A DNA stretch of 64,000 nt. Source: Agathobaculum sp. NTUH-O15-33 (GTDB lineage: Bacteria > Bacillota > Clostridia > Oscillospirales > Butyricicoccaceae). Location of the stretch: NCBI RefSeq assembly GCF_033193315.1, contig NZ_CP136187.1, positions 1,240,001 through 1,304,000 of the forward strand. Reading direction: 5' to 3'. The notes under the pieces are model-generated. The model searched no databases and was not told the origin of the DNA. It saw only the letters and a program-made list of their open reading frames with translations. Positions 1 to 8,533 of this stretch are shown piece after piece (the first letter of the stretch is position 1; the number at the start of each line of letters is the position of its first letter). A program made the translations under genes and the position numbers.

Positions 1-1
1 T

Positions 2-241
2 GAGGGCCTACAGGACGAAGCTAAGGATTTCATCGGCTTTATCGCCGATCAGGGCGCGGAGCAGTGCGGCTTTTGCAACCCCGGCTTTGTGATGAACACC
101 ATCGCGCTGCTCCGCGAAAACCCCGACCCGACGGACGGGGAGATTCGCGCGTATCTCGCGGGCAACCTGTGCCGCTGCTCGGGGTACGAGGGACAGCTGC
201 GCGGCATCCGCGCTTATTTAGATTTCAGGAAGGAGGGCTGA
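2..241 (+). CDS. [2Fe-2S] subunit of a xanthine dehydrogenase-family enzyme, 3' end only
   Basis: The window opens inside this gene; the last 79 codons are present in frame from base 2. They contain CGFC (residues 22 and 25 of the visible part) and CRC (57 and 59), the two cysteine pairs of the alpha-helical [2Fe-2S] domain in molybdenum hydroxylases (XdhC, CoxS and HcrC type). In this family the subunit passes electrons from the molybdenum centre to the FAD subunit. The Mo subunit begins 5 bases after the stop, and its ribosome site (AGGAGGG) lies within the last codons here. The FAD subunit is presumably upstream of the window. The substrate cannot be read from this fragment. Confidence 0.93.
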   Translation, partial: EGLQDEAKDFIGFIADQGAEQCGFCNPGFVMNTIALLRENPDPTDGEIRAYLAGNLCRCSGYEGQLRGIRAYLDFRKEG

Positions 242-246
242 CGGCA

Positions 247-2544
247 ATGGAACAAAGCTACAAAACAGTCGGCAAGCCCATCCGCAAAAAGGACGCCATG
301 CGCCTGCTGCTCGGCAAGCCCGCCTATGTGGACGATGTCACGCCGCGGGACGCGCTGGTGGTCAAGGTGCTGCGCTCGCCGCACGCGCACGCGCTGATTG
401 AAGAGATCGACACGGACATCGCCATGAAGGTGCCGGGCGTCGTGTGCGCCTACACCTACCGGGACGTGCCGCAAAAGCGCTTTACCATGGCCGGGCAGAC
501 CTACCCCGAGCCGTCGCCCTATGACCGGCTGATTCTCGACCGGCGCGTGCGCTTTGTGGGCGACGCGGTCGCGGTGGTCGCGGGCGAAAGCGAAAAGGCG
601 GTCGATCAGGCGCTGAAGCTGATCCGGGTCAAGTATCAGGTTTTGGAGCCGGTGCTCGATATCCACACGGCCAAGGACAACGCCGTTTTGGTGCACCCGG
701 AGGAAAACTGGCGCTCGCTCTGCCCGGTCGGCGCGGACAACCGGCGCAACCTGTGCGCGAGCGACGCCTGCGAGGACGGCGATGTGGACGCGGTGCTCGC
801 CGCCTGCGACGAGGTGATCGAGCACACCTATCATACCAAGGCGTGCCAGCAGGCCATGATGGAGACCTTCCGCACCTACACGGAGATCGACGCGTACGGC
901 CGCCTGCATATCGTTTCCTCCACGCAGATTGTGTTCCACGTGCGCCGCATTCTGGCGAACGCGCTGGACATTCCAAAGTCCAAAATCCATGTGGAAAAGC
1001 CGCGCATTGGCGGCGGCTTCGGCGCGAAGCAAACGGTCGTGGCCGAGGTGTACCCCGCGCTCGTCACGTGGAAAACCGGGCGGCCCGCCAAAATGCTCTA
1101 TACGCGCGAGGAGTGCCAGATCGCCGGTTCGCCCCGGCACGAGATGGAGGTCTCCGTCCGTCTGGGCGCGATGAAGGACGGCACCATACGCGCGCTCGAT
1201 GTGTACACGCTGTCCAACACCGGCGCGTTCGGCGAGCACGGGCCGACCACGGTCGGCCTGTCCGGCCATAAGTCGATCCCGCTGTACACCGGCAATCTGG
1301 AAGCGTTCCGCTTCGCGTACGATGTGGTCTACACCAACGTGCAGGCCGCGGGCGCGTACCGGGGCTACGGCGCGACGCAGGGCACCTTCGCGGTCGAATG
1401 CGCGGTGAGCGAGCTTGCCGGTCGGCTGGGAATTGACCCGGTCGCCATCCGCGAGAAAAACATGGTGCGCGAGGGCCAGCGCATGCCCGCCTACTACGGC
1501 GAGCCCGCGAACGCCTGCGCGCTCGACCGCTGCATGGCGCGCGCCAAAACGCTGTTTGACTGGGAAAAGAAGTTCCCCGTGCGCGACATGGGGAACGGCA
1601 AGGTGCGCGCGGCGGGCGTGGCCATGGCCATGCAGGGCTCCGGTATCTCCGGGGTGGACGTGGGCTCGGCCACGGTCAAGCTCAGCGACGACGGCTTTTA
1701 CAACCTGACGATCGGCGCGGCCGACATGGGCACGGGCTGCGACACGATCTTGGCGCAGATGGCGGCCGAGTGTCTGGAATGCCCGGTGGACGATATCGCC
1801 GTGTTCGGCGCGGATTCGGACGCTTCGCCCTACGATTCCGGTTCCTACGCCTCCTCCACCACCTATGTGACCGGCAAGGCGGTCGAGCAGGCGTGCGCCG
1901 AGCTGCGGGAGCGTATTTGCCGCATCGCCTCCGGCATGCTGAACTGCGCGCCGGACGAGGTGACGTTCGACGGCCGCGCCGTGCACCGGCTGGACGGAAC
2001 CGCCTTTGTCGCGCTGGGCGATATCGCCGCGAAATCGATGTGCGGCAGCGAAACCGCCGCGCAGGCGACCTGCTCGCACACCTCGCCCGTTTCGCCGCCG
2101 CCCTTCATGGTCGGCATGGCGGAGATCGAGCTGGACCGGGAGACCGGCGCGGTCGAGCTGCTCGACTACGTCGCCGTGGTGGACTGCGGCACGCCGGTCA
2201 ATCCAAACCTTGCCCGCGTGCAGACCGAAGGCGGACTGGTGCAGGGCATCGGCATGGCGCTCACCGAAAATGTGACCTATGACGAAAACGGCCGCATCGC
2301 GGAAAATTCGCTGATGGAATATAAGATACCCACCCGCCTCGATATGGGCCGCCTGCGCGTGGAATTTGAATCCAGCTACGAACCGACCGGGCCGTTCGGC
2401 GCGAAGTCGATCGGGGAGATCGTCATCAACACGCCTTCTCCCGCGATCGCGCACGCCGTGGCCCGCGCGACCGGCGTTTGGCACCGCGAGCTGCCCATTA
2501 CGCCGGAAAAGGTTTTGATGGGGATGATGAAACGGGATGCGTAA
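247..2544 (+). CDS. Molybdopterin-binding subunit of xanthine dehydrogenase-family hydroxylase
   Basis: A 765-residue cytoplasmic protein with the usual length of the large Mo subunit. ATG 247 sits behind AGGAGGG. An alpha/beta hammerhead domain (about 20-130) is followed by the two molybdopterin-binding domains. Visible landmarks are GGGFGAKQ (about 256), AYRGYG (about 370) and GAKSIGE near 717-723, whose Glu matches the catalytic base of the family. It would hydroxylate a purine or other N-heterocycle at a C-H bond using water. It sits between the 2Fe-2S subunit and a MocA-like protein, which supports a three-gene Mo hydroxylase operon. The true substrate (xanthine, hypoxanthine, nicotinate or another) is not determined; some clostridial relatives are selenium-dependent. 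Confidence 0.93.
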   Translation: MEQSYKTVGKPIRKKDAMRLLLGKPAYVDDVTPRDALVVKVLRSPHAHALIEEIDTDIAMKVPGVVCAYTYRDVPQKRFTMAGQTYPEPSPYDRLILDRRVRFVGDAVAVVAGESEKAVDQALKLIRVKYQVLEPVLDIHTAKDNAVLVHPEENWRSLCPVGADNRRNLCASDACEDGDVDAVLAACDEVIEHTYHTKACQQAMMETFRTYTEIDAYGRLHIVSSTQIVFHVRRILANALDIPKSKIHVEKPRIGGGFGAKQTVVAEVYPALVTWKTGRPAKMLYTREECQIAGSPRHEMEVSVRLGAMKDGTIRALDVYTLSNTGAFGEHGPTTVGLSGHKSIPLYTGNLEAFRFAYDVVYTNVQAAGAYRGYGATQGTFAVECAVSELAGRLGIDPVAIREKNMVREGQRMPAYYGEPANACALDRCMARAKTLFDWEKKFPVRDMGNGKVRAAGVAMAMQGSGISGVDVGSATVKLSDDGFYNLTIGAADMGTGCDTILAQMAAECLECPVDDIAVFGADSDASPYDSGSYASSTTYVTGKAVEQACAELRERICRIASGMLNCAPDEVTFDGRAVHRLDGTAFVALGDIAAKSMCGSETAAQATCSHTSPVSPPPFMVGMAEIELDRETGAVELLDYVAVVDCGTPVNPNLARVQTEGGLVQGIGMALTENVTYDENGRIAENSLMEYKIPTRLDMGRLRVEFESSYEPTGPFGAKSIGEIVINTPSPAIAHAVARATGVWHRELPITPEKVLMGMMKRDA

Positions 2545-3124
2545 GCATATCATATATTTAGCCGCCGGAAGCAGCCGCCGCTTTGGCGAAAACAAGCTGC
2601 TGCGCAGGATGCGGGGCGGCTGCGAGATGTACAGGTACGGGCTGGAAATGCTCTACCATACCGCCTGTGTGCGGGAGGATACGACGCTTACCGTCGTTAC
2701 GCGCTATTCCGCGATTTGGCTCGAAACGCGCATCATGCCTCACCTGCGCACCGTGATGTGCCACGAGAGCGAAAAGGGGCTTTCTTATACCATCCGCGCG
2801 GGGCTGGACGCGCTGGGGCCGCTGCCGCCGGAGGATTTCGTGGTATTTGCCGTGGCCGACCAGCCGTTCCTGAGCAACACGACCGTCCATAACCTGCTGG
2901 ACGCGGCCGCGCCCGGCGTGGAGGCGGCCGCGGCGACCTGCGGCAAACGGCGCGGCAACCCGGTGATGTTCTCCGCCGCGCTGGTGCCCGAGCTTTACGC
3001 GCTCACGGGCGATCAGGGCGGGCGCGAGGTGCTGCGCCGGCACCCCTATGTTTCCGTTCCGGTGCTAAGCGGCAGGGAGCTGTGCGATATCGACACGCCC
3101 GAAGCGATGAAGCTCCTGCGATAG
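2537..3124 (+). CDS. MocA-like molybdenum cofactor nucleotidyltransferase
   Basis: A 195-residue protein overlapping the Mo-subunit gene by 8 bases, so the two are probably translationally coupled. It has the MobA/MocA nucleotidyltransferase fold signature: LAAGSSRRFGENK near the N-terminus for nucleotide binding, GLSYTIRAGL, the VADQP metal-binding Asp motif, RGNPV and GDQGGREVL. MocA attaches CMP to molybdopterin to form the cytosine dinucleotide cofactor used by xanthine dehydrogenase-type enzymes, which fits the operon. A related role in sulfuration or selenation of the enzyme (YgfJ-type) is possible. Start ATG 2537 is the only one that gives the full P-loop-like motif. Confidence 0.85.
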   Translation: MRKHIIYLAAGSSRRFGENKLLRRMRGGCEMYRYGLEMLYHTACVREDTTLTVVTRYSAIWLETRIMPHLRTVMCHESEKGLSYTIRAGLDALGPLPPEDFVVFAVADQPFLSNTTVHNLLDAAAPGVEAAAATCGKRRGNPVMFSAALVPELYALTGDQGGREVLRRHPYVSVPVLSGRELCDIDTPEAMKLLR

Positions 3125-3173
3125 TGGATTTTTTACAACCAAAACGGTTTTTTTCTGTTTTTTCGGGGAACAC

Positions 3174-3228
3174 TTGACAAGAGAGGAAAAGAAGGTTATA
3201 ATCTTAATTAAGATAAGCTCCTAATTAG
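3174..3228 (+). promoter_or_regulatory. Promoter and palindromic operator of the PerR-like gene
   Basis: TTGACA (3174-3179), a 17-base spacer and TATAAT (3197-3202) make an ideal sigma-A promoter. A perfect 14-bp palindrome, ATCTTAATTAAGAT (3201-3214), overlaps the end of the -10 and the start site. A second palindrome, CTAATTAG, lies at 3221-3228. AT-rich palindromes of this kind are typical Fur/PerR boxes, so autorepression by the product of the next gene is likely (inference). Confidence 0.8.
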
Positions 3229-3243
3229 AAAGTGGGTGATCCC

Positions 3244-3627
3244 ATGCAAACCAGAAATACTGTTCAGCGGCAAATTGTGCTGCGCACTGTGCAAAGCATG
3301 CACGACCATCCGACCGCGGAAACGATTTACGAGGTCGTCGCCAAGGAACATCCCTCGATCAGCAAAGCCACGGTTTACCGTAATTTAAACCAGCTTGCCG
3401 CGCAGGGCGCCGTGCGCCGCGTGCCGATTCCTTCGGGCGCGGACCGGTTCGACTTCAATGTGTGCGACCACTACCATGTCCGCTGCACGGGGTGCGGCGC
3501 GGTGTTCGATGTACAGATGCCGTATCTGAACGACCTGATCGGACAGGTCGAGGACGCTTCCGGCGTTCAGGTGGACCGGTACGATATTTTATTTGAAGGC
3601 GTATGCGCCGCGTGCCGCGGGGAATAA
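3244..3627 (+). CDS. perR: Fur-family metalloregulator, PerR-like
   Basis: A 127-residue DNA-binding repressor. The winged helix covers about 1-80, with [14 protein letters not shown] at 38-51 as recognition helix. Structural zinc is expected at C81/C84 and C121/C124. DHYHVRC (75-81) supplies the regulatory histidines, and D89 sits where PerR has Asp and Fur usually has Glu, so I favour peroxide sensing. ATG 3244 is preferred over the upstream in-frame GTG 3232 because GGTGAT is spaced for the ATG. A palindromic operator overlaps its promoter, and rubrerythrin, a classic PerR target in anaerobes, follows immediately. A Fur or Zur role cannot be excluded from sequence alone. Confidence 0.88.
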   Translation: MQTRNTVQRQIVLRTVQSMHDHPTAETIYEVVAKEHPSISKATVYRNLNQLAAQGAVRRVPIPSGADRFDFNVCDHYHVRCTGCGAVFDVQMPYLNDLIGQVEDASGVQVDRYDILFEGVCAACRGE

Positions 3628-3692
3628 TTTCATCAATTAGGCGGGCAAAAGCCGTCTTTGAAATCTATCATAAAAGTGAGGAGAATGCTACA

Positions 3693-4232
3693 ATGGCAAA
3701 TTTAAAGGGCAGCAAGACGGAGGCCAATCTCCAGACCGCGTTCGCGGGTGAATCCATGGCGCGCAATAAGTATACCTACTTTGCATCCAAGGCGAAGAAG
3801 GACGGTTACGTTCAGATCGCTAATATTTTTGAAGAGACCGCAAACAACGAGAAGGAACACGCCAAGATGTGGTTCAAGCTGCTCAACGGCGGCATCGACG
3901 ACACCGAGACCAACCTGAAGGCCGCCGCCGAGGGCGAGAACTACGAATGGACCGACATGTACGCTACCTTCGCCAAGGAAGCGCACGAGGAAGGCTTTGA
4001 GGACATCGCGTTCCTGTTCGAGGGCGTTGCCCGCATCGAGAAGGAGCACGAGGAGCGCTACCTCAAGCTGCTGAGCAATGTGCAGAACAAGCTGGTCTTC
4101 TCCAAGGACGGCGACGCGATCTGGCAGTGCTCCAACTGCGGCCACATCGTGGTAGGCAAGGAAGCGCCGCAGGTTTGCCCGGTTTGCGCGCATCCGCAGG
4201 CGTATTTTCAGGTCAAGGCCGAGAATTATTAA
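3693..4232 (+). CDS. rbr: Rubrerythrin (peroxide reductase)
   Basis: A 179-residue cytoplasmic peroxidase that reduces hydrogen peroxide with electrons from rubredoxin-like donors. Residues 1-135 form the ferritin-like di-iron domain with the expected carboxylates and histidines (E20, E53, H56, the EEAH-like helix near 97-100, and E117 with H119). The C-terminus is a rubredoxin domain with CSNC (146-149) and CPVC (162-165). ATG 3693 follows GAGGAGA. The gene is 65 bases after the PerR-like gene and ends at a strong terminator, so it is probably in a two-gene peroxide-defence transcript controlled by that repressor. Confidence 0.96.
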   Translation: MANLKGSKTEANLQTAFAGESMARNKYTYFASKAKKDGYVQIANIFEETANNEKEHAKMWFKLLNGGIDDTETNLKAAAEGENYEWTDMYATFAKEAHEEGFEDIAFLFEGVARIEKEHEERYLKLLSNVQNKLVFSKDGDAIWQCSNCGHIVVGKEAPQVCPVCAHPQAYFQVKAENY

Positions 4233-4249
4233 ATTGTATTCGACAGAGA

Positions 4250-4278
4250 CCCGTTGCTTTTCGCAACGGGCCTCTTTT
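4250..4278 (+). terminator. Rho-independent terminator after rubrerythrin
   Basis: CCCGTTGC (4250-4257) pairs with GCAACGGG (4263-4270) around a TTTTC loop, followed by CCTCTTTTT. Confidence 0.9.
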
Positions 4279-4327
4279 TGCGCTTGCGCATTGACGCGGA
4301 CGGCACACTATTGCAATCACTGAAAAT

Positions 4328-4476
4328 GTAGGGCGCGACGCCCTCGGCGCGCCGAGAGTGAAGCACCGGGATAAGTGAGAGCATCAAACAGGCCGGTATG
4401 GCCGAGCGAAGGTACATGGTTTCAGAGGAAGTGTTACATCCCTTCGAGACGGCGCGCCGAGGGCGTCGCGCCCTAC
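4328..4476. repeat. GC-rich inverted-repeat element, family 1 copy A (MITE-like)
   Basis: A 149-bp element with perfect 27-bp terminal inverted repeats, GTAGGGCGCGACGCCCTCGG... at 4328-4354 and its reverse complement at 4450-4476. The interior is shared with copies at 19985-20207 and 38557-38748. There is no open reading frame, as expected of a non-autonomous miniature element. It fills most of the gap between the rubrerythrin terminator and the aminotransferase promoter; a further half-repeat (GGGCACCACGCCCTAC) lies at about 4537-4552. Confidence 0.88.
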
Positions 4477-4609
4477 TATCTCGGTGATCGCTTTGTTTAT
4501 TTGTATGCATTTCCCTTAACTAAATGACATTGGTGAGGGCACCACGCCCTACATAACGCATAACCCACAGCGTGTGTAGCGCTGCTTGACCGCAAGCGGC
4601 CGCCGTGCC

Positions 4610-4638
4610 TTGCAAGGGCTTTCCCACTGTGCTATAAT
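4610..4638 (+). promoter_or_regulatory. Sigma-A promoter of the aminotransferase gene
   Basis: TTGCAA (4610-4615), a 17-base spacer, then TATAAT (4633-4638). The ribosome site AAAGGGGAGG follows about 15 bases later. Confidence 0.78.
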
Positions 4639-4665
4639 AAAAAAATCCGAAAGGGGAGGAACGAT

Positions 4666-5850
4666 ATGGTATCAGAAAGCATGGCGGCGCTGGGCAAAAA
4701 GCGCTCGACCATTCGCGAGATTTTTGAATACGGCAACCGCCGCGCGGCCGAGGTGGGCCGCGACAATGTGTTTGATTTTTCACTCGGCAACCCCAATGTG
4801 CCCGCGCCCGATTCGGTGCGCCGCGCGATTGAGGAGCTGGCCGAGGCCGACCCGGTGGCGGCGCACGGCTATACCTCCGCGCAGGGCGACGCGGAGGTGC
4901 GGCGCACGCTCGCCGAATCGATCAACCGCCGGTTTGGCGCCGCCTACACCGGCGACTGCCTGTATCTGACGGCGGGGGCCGCCGCCGCGCTTTCGGCCGT
5001 TTTCAAGGCGCTTACCTGCCCGGGGGACGAATTTATCCTGTTCGCGCCCTATTTTCCGGAATATGTTTGTTTTCTGGAAAGCGGCGCGGGCGCGAAGTGC
5101 GTGGTCGTGCCGCCGTGCGAAACGGATTTTCAAATTGATTTCGACGCGCTGGAAGCGCGCCTGTCGCCGCGCACCAAGGGCGTGGTGGTCAATTCTCCGA
5201 ACAACCCCTCGGGCGCGGTCTATTCGGAAAAAACGCTGCGGCGGCTCGCCGGTCTGCTGCGGGCCAAGGAAGCCGAATACGGCCACCCCATCTATCTGAT
5301 CTCCGACGAGCCCTACCGCGAGATCGTGTACGACGGCGCGGCGGTGCCCTTCCTGCCCGCGCTGTACGCGGATACGATCGTTTGCTATTCCTACTCCAAA
5401 TCGCTCTCGCTGCCCGGCGAGCGCATCGGCTATGTGCTGGTGCCGCCCGAAGCGGCGGACGCGGGCGATCTGTACGCCGCCGTTTGCGGCGCGGGCCGCG
5501 TGCTGGGCTACGTGTGCGCGCCCAGCCTGTTTCAGCGCGTCGCGGCAAAGTGCGCCGGGGAAACGGCCGATCTGAGCGTCTATGAGGAAAACCGCCGCCT
5601 GCTGTACGAGGGGCTCACCGCCTGCGGTTTTTCCTGCGTTAAGCCCGGCGGCGCGTTTTACATGTTCCCGCGCTCGCTCGAACCGGACGACGTCGCCTTC
5701 TGCGAACGCGCGAAAAAATACGACCTGCTGCTCGTGCCCGGCGCCGACTTCGGCGCGCCCGGTCATGTGCGCATTTCCTACTGCGTCAAAACCGAAACGA
5801 TCCGCCGCGCGCTGCCCCTGTTTGAAAAGCTCGCCGCGGAGTACCGTTGA
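4666..5850 (+). CDS. PLP-dependent class I/II aminotransferase
   Basis: A 394-residue fold-type I aminotransferase of the AspC/PatA group. The PLP contacts are visible: NSPNNPSG at 176-183, DEPYREI beginning at D214 (D214 binds the pyridine nitrogen, Y217 the phenolic oxygen), and the Schiff-base lysine K245 in SYSKSLSLPGERIG. ATG 4666 follows GGGGAGGAACGAT. It is monocistronic with its own promoter. The family transfers amino groups between amino acids and 2-oxo acids; the specificity (aspartate, alanine or aromatic) is not evident. It is unusually GC-rich in third positions, like the chromosomal core genes here. Confidence 0.9.
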   Translation: MVSESMAALGKKRSTIREIFEYGNRRAAEVGRDNVFDFSLGNPNVPAPDSVRRAIEELAEADPVAAHGYTSAQGDAEVRRTLAESINRRFGAAYTGDCLYLTAGAAAALSAVFKALTCPGDEFILFAPYFPEYVCFLESGAGAKCVVVPPCETDFQIDFDALEARLSPRTKGVVVNSPNNPSGAVYSEKTLRRLAGLLRAKEAEYGHPIYLISDEPYREIVYDGAAVPFLPALYADTIVCYSYSKSLSLPGERIGYVLVPPEAADAGDLYAAVCGAGRVLGYVCAPSLFQRVAAKCAGETADLSVYEENRRLLYEGLTACGFSCVKPGGAFYMFPRSLEPDDVAFCERAKKYDLLLVPGADFGAPGHVRISYCVKTETIRRALPLFEKLAAEYR

Positions 5851-5969
5851 TGCTTTGTATGAACTGCATATAAACAAACGGTTAAAACTATGTGAACTGC
5901 TGAAACACTTTGTCGATATTGCACAAAATAAAGCTTCTTCTGTTATGCAAGGTTCATAAACTCTGCCGC

Positions 5970-5998
5970 TTGCATTTCCTTCTTATTCCGGGTATGAT
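5970..5998 (+). promoter_or_regulatory. Promoter of the 35-codon gene
   Basis: TTGCAT (5970-5975), a 17-base spacer and TATGAT (5993-5998). It lies about 59 bases upstream of the small ORF and nothing else starts between. Confidence 0.7.
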
Positions 5999-6056
5999 AG
6001 TACCAGAGATCAGGAAGAGCGATCTCAAGTAAACGGAAGAAAGGAGCGAATGCAGT

Positions 6057-6164
6057 ATGTTTAAGGGTTTCTTTGACGATCTGGTCGCTGCCCGTATGAT
6101 GGATCTGGACGGCGCTCGCATCAAGACCAACACCCCCCGCAAGGCCCGCCGCGCTTCCAAGTAA
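6057..6164 (+). CDS. Small basic protein, 35 residues, unknown function
   Basis: The ORF begins MFKGFFDDLVAARMMD and ends in a strongly basic tail (NTPRKARRASK), giving an amphipathic N-terminus followed by a positive C-terminus. An AAAGGAG site lies about 10 bases upstream of ATG 6057. An in-frame-independent ATG at 6050 opens only a 4-codon ORF. The gene has its own promoter (5970-5998) and a terminator (6241-6277), so the transcript is only about 270 bases. A second possible 7-codon ORF with an AAGGAG site starts at 6216. I do not recognise the protein; possibilities include a small membrane-associated or nucleic-acid-binding peptide. Confidence 0.6.
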   Translation: MFKGFFDDLVAARMMDLDGARIKTNTPRKARRASK

Positions 6165-6240
6165 GTAAAGTGACGGCAGGGTGATTGCCTGCCCCAGAAG
6201 GAGCTTGCAAAACCAATGACAACTGAACAGAGTCAGTGAA

Positions 6241-6277
6241 AGGCCTACCGATCGATCGTCGATGCGGTAGGCCTTTG
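6241..6277 (+). terminator. Terminator after the 35-codon gene
   Basis: AGGCCTACCG (6241-6250) pairs perfectly with CGGTAGGCCT (6265-6274), followed by a short T stretch. Confidence 0.82.
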
Positions 6278-6281
6278 TCTG

Positions 6282-6310
6282 TTGCGAAAAAAACGTAAAA
6301 ATGGTATACT
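6282..6310 (+). promoter_or_regulatory. Promoter of the DMT transporter gene
   Basis: TTGCGA (6282-6287), a 17-base spacer and TATACT (6305-6310), about 25 bases before the start codon. Confidence 0.7.
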
Positions 6311-6334
6311 GCATGCAGGGCGGGGGGATATGGA

Positions 6335-7255
6335 ATGGAACAAAAGAAAATCGCGGGCGATTTGAAAACGCTCGTTTTGCCGGCGGTGCTGTGCACCGCG
6401 CTGTGGGGCAGCGCCGCGCCGTGCGTCAAATCGGGCTACCGGCTGTTTTCCGTGGCGGCGGGCGATACCGCTTCGCAGCTCGTGTTCGCGGGCTGGCGCT
6501 TTTTGCTGGCCGGGCTGCTGGTGCTGCTGGTGAACGGCCTGCGGGGCCGCCGCGTCGCGCCGAAGCGCACCGAGCTTGCGCCCATCGCCGCGCTGTGCCT
6601 TTTTCAAACAATCTTGCAGTATATCTGCTATTATATTGGCCTGTCGCAGACGACCGGGGTCAAGGGTTCGGTGCTTTCGGGCACGCAGACCTTTTTCGCC
6701 GTGCTGCTCGCGCATTTGCTGCTGCGGGACGACAAGCTGACGCGCTTTAAGGCGCTCGGCTGCGCCTTGGGCTTTGCGGGCGTGGTGGTGCTGAACGCGG
6801 GCGGCGGGCTGGGCGGTTTTTCGTGGGGCGACGGGCTGGTGCTGCTCTCCGCCGTGTCGGCGGGCGCGGGCGCGCTGGTTTCCCGCGTGGTCACGCCCGG
6901 CCGCGATCCCATGCTGCTGACCGGCTGGCAGCTCGCCGCGGGCGGCGGCCTGCTGCTCGCCTTCGGCATGGCGCGGGGCGGCGCGCTGGGCACGGTCAGC
7001 CCGGCGGGCGTGGCGCTGCTCGGCTATATGGTGGTGCTTTCCGCCGTGGCTTTTTCGGTGTGGACGGCGCTGCTCGGCAAATTTCAGGTGGGCCGGGTCA
7101 CGCTGTTCAGCTTTTGCATCCCCGTGTTCGGCGCGGTCTTTTCCGCGCTCGTGCTGGGCGAAACCATCTTCACGCTGCGCAACCTCGCCGCGCTGCTCTT
7201 GGTGTGCGTGGGCATCGCCGCCGCGAACTACACCCGCGCCAAACCCGCGCGATAG
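6335..7255 (+). CDS. EamA/DMT-family transporter
   Basis: A 306-residue integral membrane protein with about ten predicted helices in two EamA repeats (roughly 10-150 and 165-300). The family exports or imports amino acids, nucleotide-sugars and other metabolites; the substrate is unknown. The internal duplication, the small-residue-rich helices and the LGETIF motif in the penultimate helix are typical. ATG 6335 follows GGGGGGAT. The gene is monocistronic between its own promoter and a strong terminator. Confidence 0.87.
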   Translation: MEQKKIAGDLKTLVLPAVLCTALWGSAAPCVKSGYRLFSVAAGDTASQLVFAGWRFLLAGLLVLLVNGLRGRRVAPKRTELAPIAALCLFQTILQYICYYIGLSQTTGVKGSVLSGTQTFFAVLLAHLLLRDDKLTRFKALGCALGFAGVVVLNAGGGLGGFSWGDGLVLLSAVSAGAGALVSRVVTPGRDPMLLTGWQLAAGGGLLLAFGMARGGALGTVSPAGVALLGYMVVLSAVAFSVWTALLGKFQVGRVTLFSFCIPVFGAVFSALVLGETIFTLRNLAALLLVCVGIAAANYTRAKPAR

Positions 7256-7273
7256 AATTTCATAAACACGCTG

Positions 7274-7315
7274 AGGGGCTGCGACGAAACGCGTTTCGTC
7301 GCAGCTCCTTTTTTT
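7274..7315 (+). terminator. Terminator after the DMT transporter (recurring hairpin)
   Basis: A hairpin of 16 pairs formed by GGGGCTGCGACGAAAC and its complement, followed by a T run. Nearly the same palindrome recurs at 43056-43093 and a shorter version at 50492-50526, so this looks like a repeated terminator cassette. Confidence 0.9.
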
Positions 7316-7675
7316 CATTACGCAACGCCGCGCAAAAGTCGAGAGAAAAACGCATAGGAAAGAGGAGAAAATTTAGAAAATCTTGCGATTTGTTCTGAAA
7401 ACGCGGAAAAACGTGGAATAAATGCTGATAATCCCGGCCAAAGTGCCGGAAAAGGGCGAACAGCGGATGGAACGCCTTCGGTAGGATCGGGCAATGAAAC
7501 GGCGTGGCCCGTAAGCTTTCAGCCGCCGCGGCCTTGCGCCCCCGGCCGACCCGCCCGAAAATCACAAGTATTTCCTTGCGGCAAGAAAATGGAAACGATA
7601 TAGTAAAGGTACCGTACGGGCGGTAGGCCGCGCGGGTCGTTTCACAGGATCGCCGAGAGCTGGGAGGTGCTTGCC
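7316..7675. other. Intergenic region, no gene seen
   Basis: About 360 bases between the DMT terminator and the AraC gene. I see no convincing ORF on either strand. The last 60 bases hold the AraC leader and its GGGAGG ribosome site; no good -35/-10 pair is evident. Confidence 0.5.
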
Positions 7676-8533
7676 ATGAGCTTTATCGCTTCAAAAACCA
7701 TGAGAACAACGCCGCGCTTATTGTACGTCGATCACAATGCGCACGATCAGGAAACGCACTACCTGCACATGCACAAAAGCATATTGGAGATCTATTTGGT
7801 CTACGGCGGCAACGTCCGCTTTTTCCTGAACGCGGCGCCCTACGCGGTCCAGCGCGGCGACGTGCTGATCGGCAACAGCGGCTGGATTCATGAGGAGACC
7901 TTTGACCGGAAAACGCCGTATGAATCCTACTGCATCGGCGTTACCGGGCTGGAAACGGTGGGCCTGCCGGAAAACTGGCTGGTGCCCTCCGACGCAAGCC
8001 CGCTGTTCCGCGAACCGGAGGAATTTCAGCAGCTTTTTCAGCTGGCCGACGCGATGTATACCTGCCAGCTCCGTCAAACGCCCTATTCGGAAAGCGCCTG
8101 CCAGTTTATGGCCTGCGCCTTGATCGAGCTGATCCAGCAAATGTGCGGCCGCATGCAGCCGCTGCCGCAAAAAAGCACGCCGGTCGATCAGGTGATCGGC
8201 TATCTGGATGAAAACTATGCCGATGATATCACGCTGTCGCGGCTCTCCGCGCTGTTCCACATCAGCGAATACCATTTATCGCATCTGTTCAAGCGCGAGA
8301 CCGGCTATTCGCTGATGCAGTATGTCATTCGCCGCAGGATCGGCGAGGCGCAGTCGCGGCTCACCTATACGCGCAAAAGCATCACGGATATTGCGATCGA
8401 CAGCGGCTTTGCGGATTCGTGCCATATGAACAAACTGTTTTATAAGTATGTGGGCATGAACCCCACCCAGTACCGGTTGCTCAGCCAGCAATGGCTGTTC
8501 CGATCGCAGTACCGGCTGCTCGCGCAAATATAA
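7676..8533 (+). CDS. AraC-family transcriptional regulator
   Basis: A 285-residue regulator. Residues about 15-160 form a cupin-like ligand-binding domain, and about 178-275 a two-helix-turn-helix AraC DNA-binding domain (ITLSRLSALFHISEYHLSHLFKRETG, split over residues near 190-215, then the second HTH with SITDIAIDSGFADSCHMNKLF-like sequence). ATG 7676 is preferred to GTG 7667 because GGGAGG is placed 9 bases before the ATG. It is followed after 400 bases by a sugar ABC transporter and two polyol-type enzymes on the same strand, so it is probably their ligand-responsive activator. Confidence 0.9.
   Translation: MSFIASKTMRTTPRLLYVDHNAHDQETHYLHMHKSILEIYLVYGGNVRFFLNAAPYAVQRGDVLIGNSGWIHEETFDRKTPYESYCIGVTGLETVGLPENWLVPSDASPLFREPEEFQQLFQLADAMYTCQLRQTPYSESACQFMACALIELIQQMCGRMQPLPQKSTPVDQVIGYLDENYADDITLSRLSALFHISEYHLSHLFKRETGYSLMQYVIRRRIGEAQSRLTYTRKSITDIAIDSGFADSCHMNKLFYKYVGMNPTQYRLLSQQWLFRSQYRLLAQI

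Noticed and set aside
214..2595. Long minus-strand ORF (793 codons) across the Mo-subunit gene
   Set aside because: It is a GC-rich shadow of the real gene on the plus strand, with no family motif and no ribosome site.
4780..5877. Minus-strand ORF over the aminotransferase
   Set aside because: Arg/Ala/Gly-rich shadow of a strong plus-strand enzyme; no start signals.
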